Below, piece by piece: positions 27,383 to 34,823 of a stretch of 34,823 bases of DNA. The notes below the pieces were generated by a model. The model did not search any database. It was not told the DNA's origin and saw only the letters and a list, made by a program, of their open reading frames with translations. The position numbers and the translations under genes are program-made. The stretch is from Desulfovibrio sp. (lineage in GTDB: Bacteria > Bacillota > Dethiobacteria > DTU022 > UBA8154): the NCBI GenBank assembly GCA_020060185.1, contig JAGVAS010000076.1, positions 1-34,823 of the forward strand, written 5' to 3'. Numbering within the stretch: the stretch's first letter is position 1; each line of letters starts with the position of its first letter.

Positions 27383-28223
27383 GTTAAAGTGGAAAAAATA
27401 TTTTTGGGAATTATTTGGCATTATTATCGGAACAGCTTTAATGGCTGCAGCTTATAATATGTTTCTTATTCCCAATAGACTTGCAGCCGGCGGTATTAGC
27501 GGTCTGGGTATTCTCCTGTTTCACCTTTACCTGATCCCTGTGGGTATGACAGTTCTTATTGTCAATGTCCCCTTGTTTTTCCTGGCCTGGAAGTACCTTG
27601 GTTGGAAATTTGTGGCACATAGTTTGACAGGTACAATTCTCATGCCGTTTATGCTGGAGTTTTTCACCTTTCTTCCCCTTGTGACCACCGATTTGCTTCT
27701 GGCTTCTGTTTTTGGCGGAATCGGGGTTGGCCTGGGCCTTGGTATTGTTTTCCGCTCCCGGGGCTCAACGGGGGGAACTGCGCTTGTGGCACAGCTTTTT
27801 CACCATTTCTGGGGATTGACCAGCGGTTATGGCCTTATCGGTGCGGATTTAGCCATAATTGTGGTTGCAGGTTTCATTTTTGGCCCCGAGGTAGCCCTTT
27901 TTGGCCTGTTATCTCTTTTTGTGAGCAGTAAAGCTGTAGATTTTATCCAGGAAGGCTTCTCTCTTTCTAAAGCGGCACTTATTATCACCAATAAAAAAAG
28001 GGATGAAATCACCAAAAAAATTTTGAGCGAACTGGGACGCGGTGCTACTTTTTTGGACGGTCATGGTGCCTATTCCGGGGAAAAAAAGGGTATAATTTTT
28101 TGTGTTGTTTCCCAGTCCCAGGTAACCCGCCTTAAAAGCATTGTCAGGGAAATAGATCCCGCGGCTTTTGTTATTGTCAGTAATGTAGGAGAGGTTCTGG
28201 GAGAAGGCTTTGGTCCCATCTAG
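27363..28223 (+). CDS. YitT/YvjA-family membrane protein (DUF2179 C-terminus)
   Basis: ORF 27288..28223; ATG 27363 overlaps prfB end; IGTALMAAAYNMFLIPNRLAAGGISGLGILL; C-terminal GRGATFLDGHGAYSGEKKGIIFCVVSQSQVTRLKSIVREIDPAAFVIV. Confidence 0.9.
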   Translation: MHVYSRKLKWKKYFWELFGIIIGTALMAAAYNMFLIPNRLAAGGISGLGILLFHLYLIPVGMTVLIVNVPLFFLAWKYLGWKFVAHSLTGTILMPFMLEFFTFLPLVTTDLLLASVFGGIGVGLGLGIVFRSRGSTGGTALVAQLFHHFWGLTSGYGLIGADLAIIVVAGFIFGPEVALFGLLSLFVSSKAVDFIQEGFSLSKAALIITNKKRDEITKKILSELGRGATFLDGHGAYSGEKKGIIFCVVSQSQVTRLKSIVREIDPAAFVIVSNVGEVLGEGFGPI

Positions 28224-28297
28224 AGAACAAAAAGTCCATAATATGAGTTGAACTTGCCTAAAGCAATGGTAACTTTCCGCCCACCTAGAACTTGCCG

Positions 28298-28340
28298 AGC
28301 GAACCCGGAACTACGCCACCAGCAAAAGCTGCGCTATTTT
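28298..28340. repeat. Dispersed repeat B, copy 2
   Basis: AGCGAACCCGGAACTACGCCACCAGCAAAAGCTGCGCTATTTT, about 41/44 identical to 2005..2048. Confidence 0.85.
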
Positions 28341-28362
28341 TAAAGTTAAAGGGGGATGAAAA

Positions 28363-29193
28363 TTGCCAGTAATTTCAGCTGCTGCTATGGAAGAATTAAG
28401 GCTGAAAACCAAAAAGTTACGCAAGGATATTATCACCATGATCTACCAGGCTGCTTCCGGTCATCCGGGTGGAGCGCTGTCAGTCCTGGATATACTCGTT
28501 GTTTTGTATTACATAGTTATGAAAATAGATCCTGAAAATTACCTGGATCCACAGAGAGACAGGCTGATTTTAAGCAAAGGACATGCATGCCCTGCTCTTT
28601 ATGCCATACTGGCGGACCGGGGCTTTTTCCCTTCCAGTTTACTGGCCGGCTTGCGCAAAATTGATTCCCCTCTTCAGGGGCACCCGGATATGCGCAAGAT
28701 TCCCGGGGTGGAAATGTCTACCGGTTCTCTGGGTCAGGGGCTTTCTGTAGCCAATGGTATGGCCCTGTCAGCCCGTCTTGAAAATTCCAGGCGCCGGGTT
28801 TACGTTATTCTGGGAGACGGGGAAATCCAGGAAGGCCAGGTGTGGGAAGCTGCTATGACTGCTGCTCATTACCGGCTGGATAACCTTACGGCTTTTTTGG
28901 ATTACAATGGCCTGCAAATAGATGGTTGGATTCGGGACGTTAAATCTCCGGAACCTGTAGCTGAGAAATGGCGGGCTTTTGGATGGCATGTCCTGGAAGT
29001 GGATGGCCACGATTATACTTCTTTACTGGAAGCAATAGGAAGAGCACATTCCAACAAAGGTGCTCCTACGATGATAATTGCACACACTGTAAAAGGAAAA
29101 GGTATATCCTTTATGGAAAATCAAATCGAATGGCATGGCCGGGCACCAAATAAAGAGGAATATGAACAAGCCCTTGCTGAACTAGAAAAATGA
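28363..29193 (+). CDS. Transketolase, N-terminal (thiamine-PP binding) subunit
   Basis: MIYQAASGHPGGALSVLDILVVLYY, LSKGHACPALYA, GSLGQGLSVANGMAL, GDGEIQEGQVWEAAM. Confidence 0.95.
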   Translation: MPVISAAAMEELRLKTKKLRKDIITMIYQAASGHPGGALSVLDILVVLYYIVMKIDPENYLDPQRDRLILSKGHACPALYAILADRGFFPSSLLAGLRKIDSPLQGHPDMRKIPGVEMSTGSLGQGLSVANGMALSARLENSRRRVYVILGDGEIQEGQVWEAAMTAAHYRLDNLTAFLDYNGLQIDGWIRDVKSPEPVAEKWRAFGWHVLEVDGHDYTSLLEAIGRAHSNKGAPTMIIAHTVKGKGISFMENQIEWHGRAPNKEEYEQALAELEK

Positions 29194-29209
29194 TATGGAG
29201 GGGGATAAT

Positions 29210-30151
29210 TTGACTGAAAAAATAGCTACCAGGGATGCTTATGGCCAGGCTCTGGTAGAGCTGGGACACCGTATGGACAAAATTGTTGTCCTGGACGCGG
29301 ATCTTTCCAAGTCGACCAAAACAGCACTGTTTGCTGAGGAATTTCCCCTTCGTTTTTTTAACATGGGAATTTCTGAAGCAGACATGATGGGAACAGCCGC
29401 AGGACTTGCAGCTTCCGGCTTTATTCCCTTTGCCAGTACTTTTGGTGTATTTGCAACAGGCAGGGCTTATGACCAGGTACGAAATTCAATCGCTTACACT
29501 AAATTAAATGTAAAAATTGTTGCCACTCATACCGGCATTACTGTCGGGGAAGATGGCGCTTCCCACCAGGCGCTGGAGGATATAGCCCTGATGCGTGTGT
29601 TGCCGAACATGATGGTTATTGTTCCTGCTGATGGAAGGCAAACTTTCCAGGCTGTTGAAGCTATAGCCGGGTATGAGGGCCCTGTTTATCTCCGGCTGGG
29701 AAGGCCACGTGTTCCCCAGGTAATACCTGAAGGATTTCCTTTCGAGCTGGGAAGGGCTCAGCTTTTAAAAGAAGGGAAAGACCTGGCTTTTTTAGCTACA
29801 GGTATAACCGTGGGACTGGCATTGGAAGCTTCACAACTGTTAAAAAGCCAGGGAATTAATGCGGCTGTAGTAAATATACATACGATAAAACCTCTGGATA
29901 AGGACCTTTTGCTTCAGATGGCCGAAAAAACAGGAGCCCTGGTTACTGTGGAAGAACACAGTGTTATTGGAGGCCTCGGTGGAGCAGTGGCGGAGCTAAT
30001 TTCGGAAAATTATCCTGTTCCCATCATAAGAGTGGGTATTAACGACACTTTTGGAGAGTCCGGATCTCCGGAGGCCTTATTAAAAAAATACGGCCTTACT
30101 GCGGAAAACCTGACAACTGCAGCTAAGACGTCTATGCAGAAAAAAAGATAA
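29210..30151 (+). CDS. Transketolase, C-terminal (pyrimidine-binding) subunit
   Basis: GGAGGGGG RBS before TTG 29210; RDAYGQALVELG...VVLDADLSKSTKT, FFNMGISEADMMGTAAGLA, HTGITVGEDGASHQALEDIALMR. Confidence 0.95.
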   Translation: MTEKIATRDAYGQALVELGHRMDKIVVLDADLSKSTKTALFAEEFPLRFFNMGISEADMMGTAAGLAASGFIPFASTFGVFATGRAYDQVRNSIAYTKLNVKIVATHTGITVGEDGASHQALEDIALMRVLPNMMVIVPADGRQTFQAVEAIAGYEGPVYLRLGRPRVPQVIPEGFPFELGRAQLLKEGKDLAFLATGITVGLALEASQLLKSQGINAAVVNIHTIKPLDKDLLLQMAEKTGALVTVEEHSVIGGLGGAVAELISENYPVPIIRVGINDTFGESGSPEALLKKYGLTAENLTTAAKTSMQKKR

Positions 30152-30164
30152 CTATATTAACGCT

Positions 30165-30200
30165 CACGACCTTACGAGTGACAACAAAAGATGAAAATGA
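30165..30200 (+). repeat. Dispersed repeat A, diverged copy 3
   Basis: CACGACCTTACGAGTGACAACAAAAGATGAAAATGA, 29/36 match to 20507..20542. Confidence 0.6.
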
Positions 30201-30213
30201 TTGAGCTTTTATA

Positions 30214-30246
30214 GCTCCTCCCCCTGGGAAGGAGCCATTTTTTTGC
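30214..30246 (+). terminator. Rho-independent terminator after the transketolase genes
   Basis: GCTCCTccccctgggAAGGAGC followed by ATTTTTTTT. Confidence 0.75.
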
Positions 30247-30609
30247 CTGGAACGAGAAATTTTGTAAAATTTTAAAGCAAAAAAAGTTTTTAAAGCAGGG
30301 ATTACCAAATAGCTTGTCGAAAATAAGCCTCATCCTATTTGCATTGATTCCCAGAATTAGTATATTATTGTACATAAGTTCTTTTTCAGGGTTTTTTAAT
30401 TGTTTTTTTTAAATTTTTCCCCGGATCGTACCGGTTTTTAGTGAGGTATATTCTTTTCTTGGGGAAAACTAAGTTAAATTTAAAGATTTTTTGGTATTCC
30501 TGTGGTTATTACCCCAGGAAAATATCATATTAAAAAAATATCAGGAGGTGTAAAGCCTGAACAATAAATTCATGTTTTTATTCTGTATTTATTGGCACAG
30601 GCGAAAAAA

Positions 30610-31605
30610 ATGGCGGTTATTTATTACGACAAGGATGCAGATCTTTCTTACCTGAACGGGGAAAAGATTGCCATCCTGGGCTACGGCAGCCAGGGACATG
30701 CCCATGCCCAAAATTTGCGGGATAGCGGCCTGAACGTTGTAGTCGCTGATCTTCCCGGTAGCCCCAACTGGATCCAGGCGGAAAAGGATGGCATGGAAAT
30801 TAAGACTGTAGCCGGGGCAGTTGAAGATGCCCAGGTTATTATGATGCTGCTCGGAGATAACGACCAGCCGCCGGTATTTCAGAAAGAGGTCCTACCTCAT
30901 CTTAAGGAAGGTAAGGCTCTTGCTGTGGCTCACGGCTTTAATATTCTCTATAACCAGGTTATTCCCCCCTCCCACGTGGATGTTTTCATGGTAGCTCCCA
31001 AGAGCCCCGGGCATCTGGTCAGGCGCATGTACCAGCAGGGGAACGGTGTCCCCGCTCTGGTGGCAGTACACCAGGATTATACGGGAAAGTGCCTGCAGAG
31101 AGGCCTTGCTTATGCTAAAGGACTGGGTGCGACACGAGCCGGGGTTATAAAAACAACTTTCCAGGAAGAGACTGAAACGGACCTGTTTGGTGAACAGGCT
31201 GTTCTCTGCGGTGGCGTAACGGCTTTAATTAAAGCTTCCTTTGATACCCTGGTAGAAGCAGGTTACCAGCCGGAAATAGCCTACTTTGAATGCATGCATG
31301 AACTCAAGTTGATTGTAGATTTACTCTATGAAGGCGGCCTCTCCTGGATGCGCTACTCTGTCAGCGATGTGGCGGAGTACGGTGATTTAACCCGGGGACC
31401 CAGAGTTATCGATGAGAGAGTGCGTGGGGAATTGAAAAAGCTCCTACAGGATATCCAGGAAGGGGTTTTTGCCCAGGAATGTATTACTGAATTCCGCATG
31501 AACCGTCCCAGGTTTACTGCTTTGAGGAGGAAAGAGGCGCAGCATCTTATTGAAAAAGTTGGCAAAGAACTCCGCTCCATGATGCCCTGGCTGGAGAAAA
31601 AATAA
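30610..31605 (+). CDS. ilvC: Ketol-acid reductoisomerase
   Basis: [63 protein letters not shown]; upstream TTG 30592 is an alternative start. Confidence 0.95.
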   Translation: MAVIYYDKDADLSYLNGEKIAILGYGSQGHAHAQNLRDSGLNVVVADLPGSPNWIQAEKDGMEIKTVAGAVEDAQVIMMLLGDNDQPPVFQKEVLPHLKEGKALAVAHGFNILYNQVIPPSHVDVFMVAPKSPGHLVRRMYQQGNGVPALVAVHQDYTGKCLQRGLAYAKGLGATRAGVIKTTFQEETETDLFGEQAVLCGGVTALIKASFDTLVEAGYQPEIAYFECMHELKLIVDLLYEGGLSWMRYSVSDVAEYGDLTRGPRVIDERVRGELKKLLQDIQEGVFAQECITEFRMNRPRFTALRRKEAQHLIEKVGKELRSMMPWLEKK

Positions 31606-31765
31606 TTTCACGGCTTTTCAGTAAAAAATGTTCAAATATTCCATAATATGGCCGGAAATAAAAGAGGATTTTTAAGAAATACTGTCGAATAAAATACTTA
31701 CTTATTTTACAAATTACGTCATTTATCTATTAATTTCCTGTAAAATAATTAAGTGGGGCTATATT

Positions 31766-32455
31766 ATGATCGAAATTTATCATCTTTACAAGCAATATGC
31801 ACAAAACGAATTCTACGCTTTAAAAGATATCAATTTGATTATTGACCGCGGTGAATTTATTTTTGTCGTGGGTCCCAGCGGATCGGGCAAATCTACCCTC
31901 TTAAAGCTCCTGTTAAGAGAAACTCTGCCTACAAAGGGAAATATTAAGATTTTTGGAAGGGATATAACCCGGTTGAAAAACCGGGAGATTCCCTTTTTAA
32001 GGCGGAATATCGGCATGGTTTTTCAGGATTTTCGCCTGCTGAGTGACCGCAACGTATTTGAAAATGTGGCCTTTTCCCTGAGGGTTATCGGGACTTCACC
32101 CCGGGAAATTCGTAAAAGGGTGCCCCTGACTTTGGAACTTGTCGGATTGAAAGACAAAGCCTTTAAAAACCCTAACGAGCTTTCCGGTGGGGAACAACAA
32201 AGAGTTTGCGTGGCCAGGGCTATAGTAAATCGCCCTGCTGTACTTCTTGCGGACGAGCCTACCGGCAATCTCGACCCGGCTACTTCCATGGAAATTATGA
32301 CACTAATTCAAGATATAAATATCAGGGGTACGACGGTAATTGTCGCTACCCATGCCAAGGACATTGTGGATCATTTTCAAAAGCGGGTCGTAGTTTTGGA
32401 AAACAATCAATTAGTCAGCGACCAGGAAAGAGGGGTTTATTTTAATGCACATTAG
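31766..32455 (+). CDS. ftsE: Cell division ATP-binding protein FtsE
   Basis: VGPSGSGKSTLLKLLLRE, LSGGEQQRVCVARAIVNRPAVLLADEPTGNLDP; followed by ftsX. Confidence 0.95.
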   Translation: MIEIYHLYKQYAQNEFYALKDINLIIDRGEFIFVVGPSGSGKSTLLKLLLRETLPTKGNIKIFGRDITRLKNREIPFLRRNIGMVFQDFRLLSDRNVFENVAFSLRVIGTSPREIRKRVPLTLELVGLKDKAFKNPNELSGGEQQRVCVARAIVNRPAVLLADEPTGNLDPATSMEIMTLIQDINIRGTTVIVATHAKDIVDHFQKRVVVLENNQLVSDQERGVYFNAH

Positions 32456-33335
32456 GAGCCTCTTGTATTTTTTAGGAGAGGCGCTTAAGAGTATAGTTCG
32501 TAACGGGTGGATGAGCATAGCGTCTGTTGGGGTTGTTGCCATTACCCTTCTGATCCTGGGCAGTTTCATGGTTTTAAGTTTTAACGTCGCCCTCTTTACC
32601 CAGGATATAAAGGAACAGGTACAAATAGTTCTTTATATTGACGAAACAAGCGATGAGGAGACCAAACTGGAACTGCAGAGGCTGCTGGCAGCCCATCGCC
32701 AGTTGGAAGAAGTTCGTTATGTATCCAAAGAAGAAGCCATGGAACGTTTAAAGCAACAGCTGGGTGATCGCGCTTACCTGCTGGATGGATACAATGCGGA
32801 AGAAAACCCGTTGCGTGATTCCTACCAGTTGCGTACAAAAATTCCTGAAGATATTCCCATAGTAGCAAATGAAATAGCAGATTATCCCGGGGTGGGCTAT
32901 CTGGATTACGGCAAAGGTGTGGTAGAGCCTCTTTTCCAGTTTACGGGACTGGTGCGCTGGATCGGCCTGATGTTTATGACAGGACTTGCTGTCACGGCAA
33001 TTTTTCTTATAGCTCATACGATCCGACTGACAGTATATATCAGGCGCAGGGAAATAATGATTATGAAATATGTGGGAGCGACGGACTGGTTTATTCGCTG
33101 GCCCTTTATTTTCGAGGGCTTGATTCTCGGTTTGATCGGAGCCGTAATACCGGTAATTGTTATTTATTACGGATATCAAGCCGCTGTTCTCTGGATGCAG
33201 TCCAATATCTATTTCATTCCGTTGATCCCTCCGGAAAAGATCATGGAGGAGATAATAAAAGTTATTATTCCCCTGGGAGTTGTCCTGGGGGTTCTGGGAA
33301 GCAGTATTTCTGTGAGGCGGTTTTTAAAAGTTTAA
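32445..33335 (+). CDS. ftsX: Cell division permease-like protein FtsX
   Basis: LGEALKSIVRNGWMSIASVGVVAITLLILGSFMV; IRRREIMIMKYVGATDWFIRWPFIFEG; overlaps ftsE. Confidence 0.95.
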   Translation: MHIRSLLYFLGEALKSIVRNGWMSIASVGVVAITLLILGSFMVLSFNVALFTQDIKEQVQIVLYIDETSDEETKLELQRLLAAHRQLEEVRYVSKEEAMERLKQQLGDRAYLLDGYNAEENPLRDSYQLRTKIPEDIPIVANEIADYPGVGYLDYGKGVVEPLFQFTGLVRWIGLMFMTGLAVTAIFLIAHTIRLTVYIRRREIMIMKYVGATDWFIRWPFIFEGLILGLIGAVIPVIVIYYGYQAAVLWMQSNIYFIPLIPPEKIMEEIIKVIIPLGVVLGVLGSSISVRRFLKV

Positions 33336-33365
33336 AACCAGAGAAATTGACCCAAAAAGGAGGCA

Positions 33366-34592
33366 ATGCCCGTGTTTTCCCCGAAATCACGCCATATTTT
33401 AACTATATTTACAATATTATTCCTTGCTTTCACCTTCATTTTGCCCGGCTATGCTTCCCCTCTGGAACAAAAGATCCGCCAAACGCAGCAAGAGCTTACC
33501 AGTATTCAAAAAAAATTGGAAGACAGGGGCAAGCAGCTGGCGGATTCCCAGAACGAAGAAAAAAGACTTGAAGGGGAATTAATGAAGCTGGATCGAAGTT
33601 TATCACTCCTCAGGCGTGATCTGGACAAGCTGGACAAGGATATTCAGGAAACAGAACAAAATATCGCGGTTACAGAACAGGAACTCGCTACGGCTGAAGA
33701 ACAGGTTGAGCTGAGGGACGCTTTACTGAAAAAACGGCTGAGAGCAATCTATGAAAAAGGGGAGACCGGGTATCTGGAGGTTCTTTTTGACGCTTACAGC
33801 TTCGCAGAATTTTTAACCAGGTTAAATGATTTAAAGTTAATTGCCGAGAACGATTTGAAGCTTTTAGAAGAGGCCTTTGCGGAAAGGGCTTCTATTCAGG
33901 AAAAGAAGGACAAGCTGGAGGAGAAAAAAGAGCAGTTATTAAGCCTTAAAATGGAAAGGTTAGAGCGCCGTGAAGAATTGAACAAACAGCAGGCCGAAAG
34001 GGAAAAACTGCTGAAAGTTGTTCAGAAGAATATCGAGGCCCAGGAGAAAGCCATCCGAGAACTGGAACAGGAAGCCCAAAAGATTGAAAAAATAATCAAG
34101 CAGCTTCAGGAAGAAATGCGCCGCCAGACGGAACGCTTTACTCCTTCCGGAAAGCTGTTATGGCCCCTGGCTGAATACGGGACATCCTGGATAACTTCGG
34201 GATACGGCCCCCGTGTTCACCCTATAACGAAACGTCCGGGGGAATTTCATGGCGCTATAGATATAGGTATCCCGCGTACCCGCTGGCCAGGATCATCAAG
34301 TTACAACGGGAACCCTGTTTACATCAGGGCGGCAGACAATGGTGTCGTGCTCTATGCCGGTATCAACGGAAGCCTTACTTACGGTTACGGCAGGCTGGTG
34401 GTAATCGCTCACGGAAAAGGTTTAGCCACTGTTTATGCCCACTGCCACACCATTCTTGTGGCCCCGGGCCAGGAAGTTACCCGCGGCCAGCATATAGCCA
34501 TTGTAGGTTCAACCGGTTCCAGTACAGGGCCCCATTTACATTTTGAGGTCAGGATAAACGGTGAAAGGCAGAACCCCATGGGATATTTCTAG
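33366..34592 (+). CDS. EnvC-like coiled-coil M23 peptidase
   Basis: Signal peptide, long coiled coil, ITSGYGPRVHPITKRPGEFHGAIDIGIP...VYAHCHTILV...STGSSTGPHLHFEVRINGERQNPMGYF. Confidence 0.93.
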   Translation: MPVFSPKSRHILTIFTILFLAFTFILPGYASPLEQKIRQTQQELTSIQKKLEDRGKQLADSQNEEKRLEGELMKLDRSLSLLRRDLDKLDKDIQETEQNIAVTEQELATAEEQVELRDALLKKRLRAIYEKGETGYLEVLFDAYSFAEFLTRLNDLKLIAENDLKLLEEAFAERASIQEKKDKLEEKKEQLLSLKMERLERREELNKQQAEREKLLKVVQKNIEAQEKAIRELEQEAQKIEKIIKQLQEEMRRQTERFTPSGKLLWPLAEYGTSWITSGYGPRVHPITKRPGEFHGAIDIGIPRTRWPGSSSYNGNPVYIRAADNGVVLYAGINGSLTYGYGRLVVIAHGKGLATVYAHCHTILVAPGQEVTRGQHIAIVGSTGSSTGPHLHFEVRINGERQNPMGYF

Positions 34593-34790
34593 AAAGAAAA
34601 GCGTAACGAACGCTGTAGCAATAACTGGTTTATTTTCGAGCATAAATTGTAACTTCTTTTACATGCTTGCAGTCTTTTACAAAGTACCGCGTCTTTTTGT
34701 GCTTGAAAGAGCATAAAAAAATACAAACCGGCTAAATTTAATGATGGCTGTTGCCAGCACAATAATGGTACAGGAGGCACAAGAAGAGTA

Positions 34791-34823
34791 ATGAAAGATA
34801 ATATGAATAACTGGGCCGTTTCG
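34791..34823 (+). CDS. Start of a downstream CDS (truncated by window); product not assignable from sequence
   Basis: AGGAGG followed by ATG AAA GAT AAT ATG AAT AAC TGG GCC GTT TCG. Confidence 0.4.
   Translation, partial: MKDNMNNWAVS

Noticed and set aside
30152-30591. Possible T-box leader upstream of ilvC
   Set aside because: No T-box core (for example GGGTGGNACCGCG) and no antiterminator/terminator pair found next to ilvC.

Overview
The window reads as ordinary chromosomal DNA from an endospore-forming, Peptococcaceae-like Firmicute. Taxonomy is inferred from gene content and order only.

Two blocks resemble Bacillus subtilis synteny. Block 1 is csfB(Gin)-yaaO-tmk-holB-yaaT(ricT)-rsmI-abrB-[FtsA-like]-metG-tatD-yabE-like x2. 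Block 2 is csp-hpf-[insert]-secA-prfB(+1 frameshift)-yvjA/YitT-[tkt split + ilvC]-ftsE-ftsX-M23 peptidase.

The most interesting content is the insert between hpf and secA (about 18.0-22.8 kb). It encodes a GT-A/CofC-MobA-like putative nucleotidyltransferase with an unassigned C-terminal domain, a HisD-like dehydrogenase, a HisB(IGPD)-like protein and a long HAD hydrolase. Both His-type enzymes carry substitutions at canonical metal- and substrate-binding positions, so this looks like a re-purposed pathway rather than histidine synthesis.

The hisD-hisB spacer also holds a ~250-bp multi-hairpin element with imperfect terminal inverted repeats. It shares modules with short dispersed repeats elsewhere in the window. 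Other signals are an RF2 autoregulatory frameshift site, a Spo0A-box-like site at abrB, a G11 tract in a CAP-domain gene, and complementary flanks around csp.

All calls come from reading the sequence and the supplied ORFs; no database search was run.
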